From: Rhizobium lentis
Lineage (GTDB): Bacteria > Pseudomonadota > Alphaproteobacteria > Rhizobiales > Rhizobiaceae
Direction of reading: 5' to 3'
DNA length: 33,877 nucleotides
Assembly: GCF_014200175.1 (NCBI RefSeq)
Contig: NZ_JACHBD010000027.1
Coordinates: forward strand, 1-33,877
The notes under the pieces are model-generated. The model saw only the letters and a program-made list of their open reading frames with translations. It did not search any database and was not told the DNA's origin. Position numbers and translations under genes: made by a program. Below are positions 1 to 9,103 of this stretch, piece after piece. Position 1 is the stretch's first letter; the number at the start of each line of letters is the position of its first letter.

Positions 1-30
1 CTGCGCTTCCGAAAACTTCGAGGCCTTCAT
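1..30 (-). CDS. IS3-family transposase OrfA, N-terminal end only
   Basis: The minus strand reads ATG at 30-28 followed by nine codons giving MKASKFSEAQ, after which the gene leaves the window. A good ribosome site (GGAG, about 6 nt before the ATG) lies at about 36-41. This opening is typical of IS3-family (IS407-like) OrfA proteins, which are helix-turn-helix DNA-binding subunits made with OrfB by programmed frameshifting. Seen: start, Shine-Dalgarno and ten residues. Inferred: family, by recall of similar starts. The terminal inverted repeat should lie a few tens of bases to the right, but I cannot place it without the other end. Confidence 0.55.
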   Translation of the reverse strand, partial: MKASKFSEAQ

Positions 31-237
31 CGAATTCTCCTCTTCTTCCCATCGGGGATCATAAGTGGAAAATTCCATTTCCAAATGGCATAAATATTGG
101 GGGCACGTCAATGATGGCTGGGTCGCGTAAATGAAGCTCTTTTTTGTAAGTCATGGTTCCGGGCTGAGAAATGCCCGACTGAGGTCTGGACGGAGGAGAA
201 AGCAAGGGAATCTCATGCGAAGGGCACACTTTATACT

Positions 238-597
238 GTGCTCGTCGGTTCAGTCGAGCATCCGACCTGCTTTCTTGAAGTAAAGAACGATTTCGTGGGC
301 GTCAGTTTTCTCGACGACGATCTTCGAGAATATGTCGAATATGTCTTTGCAGGAGGCTCACCCGGCGTTCTCTTTCTTCAGCGGGCTACGCATCGAGAAT
401 ATGTTGGCGGCACAGATCAGGTCGACAATGGATCGACCTACTATTTCAAGCAGGACGGTAGTTTGGTTATCAGCCGCCAGTACTTCAATCCGCACCGAGC
501 AGAAAAGAGCAATGCGACAGCGGACGTATCGGCGAACTACTCCCGCAAGCCGGATTTCGGCCACTATGAAGACCTTGTTCGTATCGAACGCAGCTGA
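238..597 (+). CDS. small acidic hypothetical protein (119 aa)
   Basis: A 119-residue acidic protein without signal peptide or membrane segment, rich in aromatic and Asp/Glu residues, as expected for a soluble all-beta or alpha/beta protein. The GTG start at 238 is uncertain. The frame stays open leftwards to about 115 with no ATG, and the two residues before the start (YT) read naturally into the protein, so the true N-terminus may have been lost or shifted. An ATG at 216 lies in another frame. I do not recognise a named family. The size and composition recall immunity-type proteins of polymorphic toxin systems, but no toxin gene is present, so this is only a guess. It sits between an IS3 end and another small orphan gene. 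Confidence 0.5.
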   Translation: MLVGSVEHPTCFLEVKNDFVGVSFLDDDLREYVEYVFAGGSPGVLFLQRATHREYVGGTDQVDNGSTYYFKQDGSLVISRQYFNPHRAEKSNATADVSANYSRKPDFGHYEDLVRIERS

Positions 598-706
598 CCT
601 CTCCCTGAAGGGGACATGATGAGCGGCCTGGACAGACTAGAAAGTATACTGGGCGGGAAATTTGAGCGGCGTGACGCGCGTGTCAGAGCACAAAGGTGAT
701 GGGTTC

Positions 707-933
707 ATGGGCGATGACTACGTTCAACTGGATGCTGACGAAAGAGGCGTTTTTTACGTTTATCTACCCAATCATCCAGGCAAGGAAATCTCTGGCGTAG
801 TTTCCAATTCGATCAGGCTGAGAGATCTGTTTGTTGATCTCGGCCGGACAGATTTGCTTCAATTACTCGGTGAAGCAGATATGGTCCTCGATTGCGGAGA
901 GGACGGCAAATTGATCGGCGTAGAAATCTTGGC

Positions 934-937
<4 letters not shown>
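707..937 (+). CDS. DUF2283-like small protein (76 aa)
   Basis: The protein ends in an acidic hairpin, LDCGEDGKLIGVEIL, that matches the hallmark of DUF2283 proteins (a hydrophobic-D-x-D-x-x-G-x-hydrophobic-x-G-I/V-E-I/V-L pattern). The N-terminal part has the DxxxxGvfYVyL strand of the same fold. I chose ATG 707 because AAAGGTGATGGG ends a few bases before it. The frame is open back to 641 with only TTG and GTG candidates. DUF2283 proteins have no established reaction and often occur near toxin-antitoxin or mobile elements. The stop codon overlaps that of the convergent gene on the other strand (shared bases 934-937). The assignment to the domain is moderate. Confidence 0.55.
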
Positions 938-1518
<581 letters not shown>

Positions 1519-1666
1519 TCCATCCTCGCTTTGTTGAAGCTCTGCCGCTGCCGATTCTTCGCGCCCGCATAATGCGCAACCTTGTCCTGGACGGCTAGCC
1601 GCCGATGGTGCGGCGCTGTTTCCGCCGTTCCGACCTTCGTCTCACGATATAATCCGCGGCTTCCGC

Positions 1667-1694
1667 TTGACACGATCATTTCATCTCTTATTCT
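1667..1694 (+). promoter_or_regulatory. putative sigma-70 promoter of the ABC importer operon
   Basis: A perfect -35 hexamer TTGACA lies at 1667-1672, followed after 16 bp by TATTCT at 1689-1694, which matches the -10 consensus at four of six positions. It lies about 50 bp before the start of the binding-protein gene. Just downstream, at 1709-1720, is the dyad AATTA-CA-TAATT, placed where a repressor would block initiation. A GntR-type operator is possible but unproven. Confidence 0.45.
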
Positions 1695-1745
1695 TTTACA
1701 AAAACATGAATTACATAATTGTGGAACTTAACCGGGAGCCCTCGT

Positions 1746-3272
1746 ATGAAAACGCTTGTCGCATTCCTGCTCGGCACTGCGCTTATCGCCCTGCCTTCGA
1801 CCCTCTTTGCCCAGGAAAAGGGTGGCGTCATCAACATCGCGACGATCGGCGAGCCGCCGACGCTCGATCCGATGTCGTCGACGGCCGATCTCGTCGGCAT
1901 CGTCACACAGCATATTTTCGAAACGCTCTATACGTTCGACAAGAGCTGGAATGTCACGCCGCTTCTGGCTGAAAGCCTGCCCGAGATCAGCGCCGACGGC
2001 AAAACCTATACGATTAAGCTCAGGACCGGCATCAAGTTCCACGACAATAGCGACATGACCTCGGACGATGTCGTCGCCTCGCTCGGCCGCTGGATGAAGA
2101 TCGCTTCGCGCGGCAAGCAGGTGGCCGGCTTCATCGACAAGATCGCTGCTGCCGATCCCGCGACCGTGATGATCACGCTGAAGCAGCCCTATGCGCCGCT
2201 GACCTCGCTGCTCGCCTTCAACAATTCGGCGGCGATCATCATCCCGTCGGAAAAGCAGGATGAGCCGATGAAGGAGTTCATCGGCACCGGTCCCTATATG
2301 CTGAAGGAGCGCAAGGCCGACCGGTATATCGAGCTCGTCCGCTTTGACGGCTACAAGTCGCGGGAAGGCGACAGCAATGGTTATGGCGGCGCCCGCCATC
2401 AATATCTCGATGAAATCCGCTTCGTACCGGTGCCGGATCCGAACACCCGCGTCGAGGCCGCCGTGTCCGGCCAGTATGATTATGTCGATTCGATTCCGGT
2501 CGAATCCTACGACAAGCTGAAGGCTTCCACCGCCTCGCAGCCGGTCATGCTGAAGCCCTTCGGCTATCCTGTTTTCGTCTTCAACACGAAGGAAGGCATT
2601 GCCGGGAATGTCGAGGTGCGCAAGGCGGTCCGTCAGGCGCTCAGCATGGAAGACATGCTGGCCGCCGCCTTCGGCAGCACGGATTTCTATGCGCTCGATG
2701 GCTCGATCTATCCGAAGACCTTTGCCTGGTCGACGGATGCCGGCGCCGAAGGCGCCTATAATGTCGCTGATCCGGAAGGGGCGGCGGCTGCCGCCAAGAA
2801 GGCTGGCTACAATGGCGAGCCGATCCGCATCCTGACCAGCCGCCAGTACGAATTCCACTACAAGATGGCGCAGGTCGCCGCCGAATATCTGAAGCTCGCC
2901 GGCTTCACCGTCGATATGCAGGTGGTGGACTGGGCGACGCTGACGCAGCGCCGTACCGATCCGAAGCTCTGGGACATCTACATCACCCACAGCCCGTTCC
3001 TACCGGAGCCGGCGCTGATCGGCTCGCTCTCGACTAGCTCGCCCGGCTGGTGGGATACGCCGGCCCGCAAGGCCGCCGTCGATGCCTTCACCTCCGAAGT
3101 CGATCCGAAGAAGCGCGTGGCACTCTGGGCCGATGTCCAGAAGGCCGTCTATGCCGATGCGCCGTTCATGAAGATCGGCGATTTCAACGCCGTCTCGGCA
3201 AAATCGGTCAAGCTCGAAGGCGTCGATCCGGCTCCGTGGCCGTATTTCTGGAACGCTTCGATCAAGAAGTGA
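1746..3272 (+). CDS. ABC importer periplasmic binding protein, peptide/nickel family (SBP_bac_5)
   Basis: A 508-residue extracytoplasmic solute-binding protein. Residues 1-22 form a Sec signal peptide (MKTLVAFLLG, hydrophobic core, cut after TLFA or FAQ). The mature part opens with the family signature GEPPTLDPMSSTADL and carries LLAESLPEISADGKTYTI and LRTGIKFHDN near residue 90. Length and motif order are those of DppA/OppA-type proteins, which deliver peptides or other amino compounds to a DppBC-type permease. The ATG at 1746 is preceded by GGGAG. It is the first gene of an operon with two permeases, a fused ATPase and three enzymes, so its ligand is probably the substrate of those enzymes and need not be a peptide. 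A 240-bp gap with strong hairpins separates it from the permease. Confidence 0.93.
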   Translation: MKTLVAFLLGTALIALPSTLFAQEKGGVINIATIGEPPTLDPMSSTADLVGIVTQHIFETLYTFDKSWNVTPLLAESLPEISADGKTYTIKLRTGIKFHDNSDMTSDDVVASLGRWMKIASRGKQVAGFIDKIAAADPATVMITLKQPYAPLTSLLAFNNSAAIIIPSEKQDEPMKEFIGTGPYMLKERKADRYIELVRFDGYKSREGDSNGYGGARHQYLDEIRFVPVPDPNTRVEAAVSGQYDYVDSIPVESYDKLKASTASQPVMLKPFGYPVFVFNTKEGIAGNVEVRKAVRQALSMEDMLAAAFGSTDFYALDGSIYPKTFAWSTDAGAEGAYNVADPEGAAAAAKKAGYNGEPIRILTSRQYEFHYKMAQVAAEYLKLAGFTVDMQVVDWATLTQRRTDPKLWDIYITHSPFLPEPALIGSLSTSSPGWWDTPARKAAVDAFTSEVDPKKRVALWADVQKAVYADAPFMKIGDFNAVSAKSVKLEGVDPAPWPYFWNASIKK

Positions 3273-3302
3273 TGGAGTGATTTTTGTGCCTACCACTTGC
3301 TC

Positions 3303-3454
3303 CCTCATTCCTGTCCTCGGGCTTGACCCGAGGGGTGTCACAGGAATCCAGCGCGCCCAAGTCCTTGGGCGCGGAGGACTTCTTGAACGGATAAAAGTCA
3401 ATCACGGCGCAGACGCGCCGTGGCTGGATTCCTGTGACAAGCACAGGAATGAGG
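3303..3454 (+). repeat. rhizobial mosaic palindromic element (RIME/REP-like)
   Basis: Several strong hairpins in a row. CCTCGGG (3315-3321) pairs with CCCGAGG (3327-3333), enclosed by ATTCCTGT/ACAGGAAT (3307-3314, 3340-3347). CGCGCCCAAG (3352-3361) pairs with CTTGGGCGCG (3364-3373). CGGCGC/GCGCCG occupies 3405-3420. ATTCCTGTG/CACAGGAAT occupies 3428-3450. The outer arms also pair: 3303-3314 is the exact inverse of 3443-3454, and the 15-mer at 3337-3351 is the exact inverse of 3424-3438. This build resembles the Rhizobium intergenic mosaic elements (RIME). Its place between binding protein and permease genes suggests control of mRNA decay or relative expression, as for REP elements after malE. 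Confidence 0.8.
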
Positions 3455-3512
3455 GCGGGGCGGTAAGTTCCACTACAGTGCCAAGTGAACCGAGCCTAGG
3501 AGCAAGAGTCGG

Positions 3513-4454
3513 ATGATCCGCTACATCCTCCAGCGCCTGTTCGGCATGATCGTCGTGATGTTTCTCGTCGTCACGATCGTCTTCGTCATCGTGCGCGTGA
3601 CGCCGGGTGATCCGGCCGCCGTCATGCTCGGGCCGGATGCGACGCCGCAGGATGTCGCCGATCTGAGAGCCCGGCTCGGCCTCGATCAGTCGCTCGGCCT
3701 GCAATATGTCTATTATATCGGCCAGCTGCTGCGGGGCGATCTCGGCCAGTCGATCTTCCTCAACATGCCGGTGACGTCGGCGCTCATCGACCGCGCCGAA
3801 CCGACCTTCTTCCTGACGCTGTTTTCGCTTGCCATCGCCAGCATCATCGCGCTGCCGATCGGCATCTATGCCGCCTATCGGCGCGGCTCCTTCGTCGACC
3901 AGGCGGCAACGACGCTGGCGATGTTTGCCGCCAGCATCCCAAGCTTCTGGCTCGGCCTCATCCTGATGCAATTCTTCGCCGTCCGGCTCAACCTCTTCCC
4001 GGTCTCTGGTTATGGCGGTCCGGGCTCGACCTTCGCCGACCGCATGTATCATCTGACGCTGCCGGCCTTCGCGCTCGGCATTGTCTCCTCGGCGCTGATC
4101 CTGCGTTTCACCCGTGCCTCGATGCTTGACGTGCTCGGTGACGATTATATCCGCACGGCCCGCGCCAAGGGGCTGGTCGAGCGCAAGGTCATCCTCAAGC
4201 ACGCGCTGAAGAATGCGCTGATCCCGATCCTGACGGTGCTCGGCCTGACGGCGGCAGTGCTGATTTCTGGCGCCGTCGTCACCGAGACCGTCTTCGGCCT
4301 GCCGGGCGTCGGCAATCTCGTCGTCTCGGCGGTGCTGCGCCGCGACTATCCCGTCATCCAGGGGGCGCTGCTCGTCATCGCCGCGCTCTATGTGCTGATC
4401 AATTTTGCGATCGACATGCTCTATCTGCTGGTCGATCCGAGGGTGCGCTACTGA
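3513..4454 (+). CDS. ABC importer permease, DppB type
   Basis: A 313-residue inner-membrane protein with about six transmembrane segments. It opens with the DppB-type start MIRYILQRLFGMIVVMF, has VRVTPGDPA after the first helix, and carries the cytoplasmic EAA loop DYIRTARAKGLVERKVILKHAL near residue 210, which docks onto the ATPase. A long conserved first periplasmic loop (LGLDQSLGLQYVYYIGQLLRGDLG) is present. Length is normal. The stop overlaps the start of the next gene (TGATG), so the two permeases are translationally coupled. With its partner it forms the channel for the substrate captured by the upstream binding protein. Confidence 0.93.
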   Translation: MIRYILQRLFGMIVVMFLVVTIVFVIVRVTPGDPAAVMLGPDATPQDVADLRARLGLDQSLGLQYVYYIGQLLRGDLGQSIFLNMPVTSALIDRAEPTFFLTLFSLAIASIIALPIGIYAAYRRGSFVDQAATTLAMFAASIPSFWLGLILMQFFAVRLNLFPVSGYGGPGSTFADRMYHLTLPAFALGIVSSALILRFTRASMLDVLGDDYIRTARAKGLVERKVILKHALKNALIPILTVLGLTAAVLISGAVVTETVFGLPGVGNLVVSAVLRRDYPVIQGALLVIAALYVLINFAIDMLYLLVDPRVRY

Positions 4455-5323
4455 TGGCCGATATCGCAATCAAGCCCGCCGAGAGCGAAGGCAGCAAATT
4501 CGTCCGCCGCCTGCTGAAGCGCAAGACGGTGGCCTTCGGCCTGCTGATCCTGACGCTCTTCGTGCTGCTGGCGATCTTCGCGCCTGTCGTCGCGCCCTAT
4601 TCGCCCTCCAAGCTTTCCATCGTCAACCGGTTGAAGCCGCCGGGCGGCACTTTCTACTTCGGCACCGACGAGTTCGGCCGCGACGTCTTCTCGCGGACGA
4701 TCTTCGCCGGCCGCCTGTCGCTGCTCGTTGGTGCTGCGGTCGTCAGTCTGTCGGCGGTAATCGGCGTGACGCTCGGCCTGCTGGCCGGCTTCTTCCAGAA
4801 GCTCGATACGCCGATCGCCCGGCTGATCGACGCGATGATGGCCTTTCCGGATATTCTGCTGGCCATCGCCCTCGTCGCTGCCCTCGGGCCCTCCTTGACA
4901 ACCGTCATCATCGCGCTGTCGATCGTCTATTCCCCGCGCCTTGCCCGGATCGTCCGCGCCTCGACACTGGTCATTCGCGAATTGCCCTATGTCGAGGCGG
5001 CGAAGGCGCTCGGCATTTCGACGTTCCACATCATGACGCGGCATGTGCTGCGTAACCTGCTCTCGCCGATCCTGGTGCAGGCCACCTTCCTTTTCGCCAG
5101 CGCCATGCTCGCCGAAGCCGGCCTCTCCTTCCTCGGCCTCGGCGTCAGCCCGGAAATCCCGACCTGGGGAACAATGATCGCCGCCGGCCGGCAATATATC
5201 GGCCAGGCCGACTGGATGACGCTGTTTCCCGGTGTCGCCATCATCCTCTCGGTGCTGTCGCTGCAGATGGTCGGCGACGGCCTAAGGGACATGCTCGACC
5301 CAAGACTTCGCAAGGACCTTTAA
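4454..5323 (+). CDS. ABC importer permease, DppC type
   Basis: A 289-residue inner-membrane permease. The N-terminal cytoplasmic region is followed by a first helix (LLILTLFVLLAIFAPVVAPYSP) and the DppC hallmark FGTDEFGRDVFSRTIFAGRLSL near residue 75. The EAA loop PYVEAAKALGISTFHIMTRHVL lies near residue 180, and the end DGLRDMLDPRLR is typical of the family. About six membrane spans. It starts on the last base of the preceding permease gene, which implies coupled translation and equal amounts of both subunits. It is the heterodimer partner of that permease. Confidence 0.93.
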   Translation: MADIAIKPAESEGSKFVRRLLKRKTVAFGLLILTLFVLLAIFAPVVAPYSPSKLSIVNRLKPPGGTFYFGTDEFGRDVFSRTIFAGRLSLLVGAAVVSLSAVIGVTLGLLAGFFQKLDTPIARLIDAMMAFPDILLAIALVAALGPSLTTVIIALSIVYSPRLARIVRASTLVIRELPYVEAAKALGISTFHIMTRHVLRNLLSPILVQATFLFASAMLAEAGLSFLGLGVSPEIPTWGTMIAAGRQYIGQADWMTLFPGVAIILSVLSLQMVGDGLRDMLDPRLRKDL

Positions 5324-5385
5324 TCCGCTGGCCAGACGCGGCCAATCGAAATTCGCCTAATCCAATTCGCATGACAGGAGTTTGC

Positions 5386-5883
5386 GTGAATCAGTTTCCC
5401 AACGCCGCCGGCAAGGTCGAGAACTCGCCTTACCAACGGTTAGCCGCCCTCGGCATCAAGCTGCCGCCGCCACCGCCGCCGATCGCTAATTTCGTGACGC
5501 ATGTGGTGGAGGGCAATATGCTCTACCTCTCCGGCCAGGGGCCGCGCGAGGCCGACGGCTTCCTGCATGCGGGCAAGGTCGGCGGCGGCGTCGGTGTCGA
5601 GGAGGCCTACCGGCATGCGCGGCTGACGGGCATCAACCTGCTTGCCGTCATGCAGGAGGCCCTCGGCGATCTCTCCCGCGTCAAGCGGGTGGTCAAGCTG
5701 CTCGGCATGGTCAATGCCGTGCCTGAGTTCGAGGATCATCCGAGCGTCATCAACGGCTGCTCGGATCTGCTGATCGCGGTCTTCGGCGCGGCCGGCGAAC
5801 ATGCCCGCTCGGCCGTCGGCTTCGGCTCGCTGCCCGGCAACATCACCGTCGAGATCGAGGCGATCGTCGCCTTGAATGGCTGA
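5386..5883 (+). CDS. RidA/YjgF-family protein (enamine/imine deaminase type)
   Basis: A 165-residue member of the RidA superfamily, in the longer branch whose members begin LGIKLPPPPPPIANFV and have GNMLYLSGQGP. RidA proteins hydrolyse reactive enamine/imine intermediates such as 2-aminoacrylate, made by PLP-dependent lyases, to ketoacids and NH3. The substrate-binding arginine of active members is present in ARSAVGFGSLP near residue 148. I prefer GTG 5386 because AGGAG at 5376-5380 lies 5 nt before it. The ATG at 5371 has no such site. The gene is followed directly by a PLP enzyme that could supply the enamine, a telling pairing inside a transporter operon. The precise substrate is unknown, and some family members lack deaminase activity. 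Confidence 0.88.
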   Translation: MNQFPNAAGKVENSPYQRLAALGIKLPPPPPPIANFVTHVVEGNMLYLSGQGPREADGFLHAGKVGGGVGVEEAYRHARLTGINLLAVMQEALGDLSRVKRVVKLLGMVNAVPEFEDHPSVINGCSDLLIAVFGAAGEHARSAVGFGSLPGNITVEIEAIVALNG

Positions 5884-5953
5884 CGAGAGCTTGCATATTT
5901 GGAGCAACGTCCACCCACGGCCCGTTCCTCGCCCCAGACTTCCGGAGACCTTC

Positions 5954-7150
5954 ATGCCCAATGACATCAGACCTTCGCTCGGCCTTCGCCCCGTCATCAA
6001 CGTATCCGGCACGATGACCAGCCTCGGCGCCTCGATCGTCGTGCCGGAGGCGATCGAGGCGATGGCATCGATCCTGCCGCATTTCGTCGAGATAAACGAC
6101 CTGCAGCGCAAGGCAAGCGCCGTCATCGCCCGGCTGACCGGCGGCGAGGCCGGCTTCGTCACCTCCTCCTGCTCGGCCGGCATTTCGCTGGCCGTCGCCG
6201 GCGCCATCACCGGCGATAATCTGCTGGCGATCGAGAAACTGCCGGATGCCGTGCCCGAGAAAAACGAAGTGCTGGTGCAGATGGGCCATGTGGTGAGCTA
6301 CGGCGCCCCCGTCGATCAGGCGATCCGGCTTGCCGGCGGCAAGGTCGTGCTGGTGGGGCAGGCGACCTCGACCCATCGTTTCCACATGGAGAAGGCGATC
6401 ACCGACAAGACCGCCGCCGCCGTCTATGTCGTCTCCCATCATGTCGTCGATTACGGCCTGCTGAACCTCAAGGAATTCGTCGAGATCGCCCATGCCAAGG
6501 GCGTGCCTGTGATCGTCGATGCGGCGTCGGAATATGATCTGAGGATTTTCCTGGAGCAAGGGGCTGATATCGCGCTCTATTCCGGCCACAAGTTCCTCGG
6601 CGGCCCGACCTCGGGCATCGTCGCCGGCCGCAAGGAGCTGGTGCGCCATGCCTTCCTGCACAATATGGGCATCGGCCGCGGCATGAAGGTCGGCAAGGAA
6701 AGCATCTTCGGCGTCATGGCCGCACTCGAAGCCTGGGAAAGCCGCGACCATGCCGGCATTCGTGAGCGCGAGACCGGCTATCTCAACCTGTGGAAACGCA
6801 CGCTCGACGGTCGCCCCGGCATCACTGCGCTGATCGAACCCGACCCGACCAACAATCCGCTCGACCGGCTGCGCCTGATCGTCAATTCCGAACAGGCGCA
6901 TATCACCGCCTGGGATCTCGCCGACGCGCTGGCGAGGGGCAACCCGCCGATCATCGTGCGCGACCATGAAGTGGAGCACCGCTACTTCTATCTCGACCCG
7001 TGCAACCTGCATCCGGGCCAGGAGGTCATCGTCGCAGACCGCCTGGCAGAGGAACTCGACAAGGCGCGCGCTTCCAACGAGATCATCGCAACCCCAATCG
7101 AAAACCGCAGCAGGCATCGCTTCGACGGCTTGCTGCGCTGGCCGGACTGA
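5954..7150 (+). CDS. SelA-like PLP-dependent enzyme (ammonia-lyase/aminotransferase class V fold)
   Basis: A 398-residue fold-type I PLP enzyme of the group that includes selenocysteine synthase SelA and D-glucosaminate-6-phosphate ammonia-lyase. Visible motifs are RPVINVSGTMTSLG at the N-terminus, GGEAGFVTSSCSAGIS (cofactor phosphate region) near residue 65, VIVDAASEYDL (the Asp that holds the pyridine nitrogen) and YSGHKFLGGPTSG with the Schiff-base lysine at 213. ATG 5954 is chosen over an upstream in-frame ATG at 5876 because GGAGA at 5944-5948 precedes it and family homology starts right after it. No SelD or Sec tRNA gene is nearby, so selenium chemistry is unlikely. Elimination of ammonia or another group from an amino compound, with RidA clearing the product, is an inference. 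Confidence 0.85.
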   Translation: MPNDIRPSLGLRPVINVSGTMTSLGASIVVPEAIEAMASILPHFVEINDLQRKASAVIARLTGGEAGFVTSSCSAGISLAVAGAITGDNLLAIEKLPDAVPEKNEVLVQMGHVVSYGAPVDQAIRLAGGKVVLVGQATSTHRFHMEKAITDKTAAAVYVVSHHVVDYGLLNLKEFVEIAHAKGVPVIVDAASEYDLRIFLEQGADIALYSGHKFLGGPTSGIVAGRKELVRHAFLHNMGIGRGMKVGKESIFGVMAALEAWESRDHAGIRERETGYLNLWKRTLDGRPGITALIEPDPTNNPLDRLRLIVNSEQAHITAWDLADALARGNPPIIVRDHEVEHRYFYLDPCNLHPGQEVIVADRLAEELDKARASNEIIATPIENRSRHRFDGLLRWPD

Positions 7151-7184
7151 TCCGCCGTTCTCATCCGCCGCAACAGGAGCCGAA

Positions 7185-9020
7185 ATGGGCAGCGTCCAAG
7201 CACAATCGATCGAGACCGCCATCCCCGTTCTTTCCGTCGAGGGGCTGACGACGTCCTTTCTGGTCGACGGCGCCAGGAAGCCTGTCGTGCGCGACGTTTC
7301 CTTCACCGTGGCGCCCGGCGAAACCGTGGCGATCGTCGGCGAATCCGGCTCGGGCAAGAGCGTGACGTCGCTGTCGATCATGCGGCTGCTGCAGGCGGAG
7401 GTCAGCCGCATCGAGGGCCGCGTCGTGCTCGGAGGGCGCGACCTGCTGGCCCTGCCGGAACGGGCCATGCGGCAGGTGCGCGGCAATGAGGTGGCGATGA
7501 TCTTCCAGGAGCCGATGACATCGCTTAATCCGCTCTTCACCATCGGCGACCAGATATCCGAAGCGCTGCTCTGCCATTCCGCGATGAGCAAGGCCGATGC
7601 CAGGGCCGAGACGATCAGGCTCCTGGAAAAGGTCCGCATTCCCTCGGCCGCCACGCGCTTCAACGAATATCCGCATCGTTTCTCCGGCGGCATGCGCCAG
7701 CGGGTGATGATCGCCATGGCGCTTGCCAGCCGGCCGAAACTCTTGATCGCCGACGAGCCGACGACGGCGCTCGACGTGACGATCCAGGGCCAGATCCTCG
7801 ATCTCATCAAGATGCTGCAGGAAGAGGAGGGGACTTCGGTTCTCTTCATCACCCACGACATGGGCGTCGTCGCCGAGATCGCCGACAGGACGGTGGTGAT
7901 GTATCGCGGCGAACAGGTCGAGAGCGGCCCCACCGCCGATATTTTTCACCGCGGCAAACATCCTTACACCAGGGCGCTGCTGTCGGCCGTGCCGGTGATC
8001 GGCTCGATGCAGGGCCGTCAGCGGCCGCTGCGGTTTCCCGTGGTCAATACGGCGACGGGCGAATCGGACATACCGGCCGAGGCCGCCGATACCGTCGCCG
8101 CGACGCCGGTGCTCGAGGTCAAGAACCTCACCAAGCGCTTCGACATTCATTCCGGCCTGTTCGGCCGGCTGACGAGCCGCGTGCATGCGGTCGAAAACGT
8201 CTCCTTCGATCTTCATGCCGGCGAAACGCTGTCGCTCGTCGGTGAATCCGGCTGCGGCAAATCGACGACCGGGCGAGCCATCATGCGCCTCATCGAGCCG
8301 CAGGCAGGCTCCGTTCTCGTCGAGGGCAGGGAGGTGCTCGGCCTCGACAGGAAGGATCTGCGGGAGATGCGCAAATCCGTGCAGATGATCTTCCAGGATC
8401 CGTTCGCCAGCCTCAATCCGCGCATGACGGTGGGGGCCGCGATCGCCGAGCCCTATCTCGAACACAGGATGGGCAATTCGCAGCAGGCGAGGGACGTCGT
8501 CGCCGACCTGCTGGTCAAAGTCGGCCTCTCCCCGGATATGGCTTCGCGCTACCCGCATGAATTTTCCGGCGGCCAGCGCCAGCGCATCTGCATCGCCCGG
8601 GCGCTTGCCTTGCAGCCGAAGGTCATCGTCGCCGACGAAAGCGTGTCGGCGCTCGATGTTTCGATCAAGGCGCAGGTCATCAACCTGATGCTCGACCTGC
8701 AGCAGAGCCTCAACCTCGCCTTCCTGTTCATTTCGCACGACATGGCGGTGGTCGAGCGCGTCAGCCACCGCGTGGCGGTGATGTATCTCGGCGAAATCGT
8801 CGAGATCGGCCCGCGCGCCGCCGTCTTCGACAATCCGCAGCACCCCTATACGAAGAAACTCATCGCCGCCGTGCCGGTGCCCGATCCCCACCGCCGCCAC
8901 GAAAAACGCATGGTGGCGAATGACGAAATCAAGAGCCCGATGCGTGCCGTGGACTACCAGCCTCCGGCCACCTTGTATCGTGAAGTCGGGCCGGGCCATC
9001 TGGTGATGGCCGACCGGTAG
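7185..9020 (+). CDS. fused double ATP-binding subunit of the ABC importer (DppD-DppF type)
   Basis: A 611-residue protein with two complete ABC ATPase domains. Domain 1 has Walker A GESGSGKS at residues 52-59, signature FSGGMRQRV, Walker B LLIADEPTTALD and the switch histidine in FITHDMGVV. Domain 2 has Walker A GESGCGKST starting near residue 353, signature FSGGQRQRI, Walker B VIVADESVSALD and FISHDMAVV. Each is followed by the HPYT oligopeptide-ATPase tail. Fusion of the two subunits is common in rhizobial peptide-type importers. ATG 7185 follows AGGAG at 7175-7179. It energises the permease pair encoded about 2 kb upstream; the two enzyme genes lie between. Confidence 0.94.
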   Translation: MGSVQAQSIETAIPVLSVEGLTTSFLVDGARKPVVRDVSFTVAPGETVAIVGESGSGKSVTSLSIMRLLQAEVSRIEGRVVLGGRDLLALPERAMRQVRGNEVAMIFQEPMTSLNPLFTIGDQISEALLCHSAMSKADARAETIRLLEKVRIPSAATRFNEYPHRFSGGMRQRVMIAMALASRPKLLIADEPTTALDVTIQGQILDLIKMLQEEEGTSVLFITHDMGVVAEIADRTVVMYRGEQVESGPTADIFHRGKHPYTRALLSAVPVIGSMQGRQRPLRFPVVNTATGESDIPAEAADTVAATPVLEVKNLTKRFDIHSGLFGRLTSRVHAVENVSFDLHAGETLSLVGESGCGKSTTGRAIMRLIEPQAGSVLVEGREVLGLDRKDLREMRKSVQMIFQDPFASLNPRMTVGAAIAEPYLEHRMGNSQQARDVVADLLVKVGLSPDMASRYPHEFSGGQRQRICIARALALQPKVIVADESVSALDVSIKAQVINLMLDLQQSLNLAFLFISHDMAVVERVSHRVAVMYLGEIVEIGPRAAVFDNPQHPYTKKLIAAVPVPDPHRRHEKRMVANDEIKSPMRAVDYQPPATLYREVGPGHLVMADR

Positions 9021-9103
9021 GTTGGTTTGGCCTATTCGCAGTTGCCTATCCGGCCCGTGGCGCATAAAGCAGATGCAGAAACAATTGCTTGGAAGCCCGG
9101 ACG

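Noticed and set aside
5954..7150. Selenocysteine synthase (SelA)
   Set aside because: The fold and lysine motif fit the superfamily, but no selenocysteine genes are nearby and the operon context is transport and catabolism.
5843..7933. Very long minus-strand open frames opposite the PLP enzyme and ATPase genes (also 3402-4469 and 7161-9065)
   Set aside because: They mirror well-defined genes on the plus strand; long antisense frames are expected from high-GC codon use.
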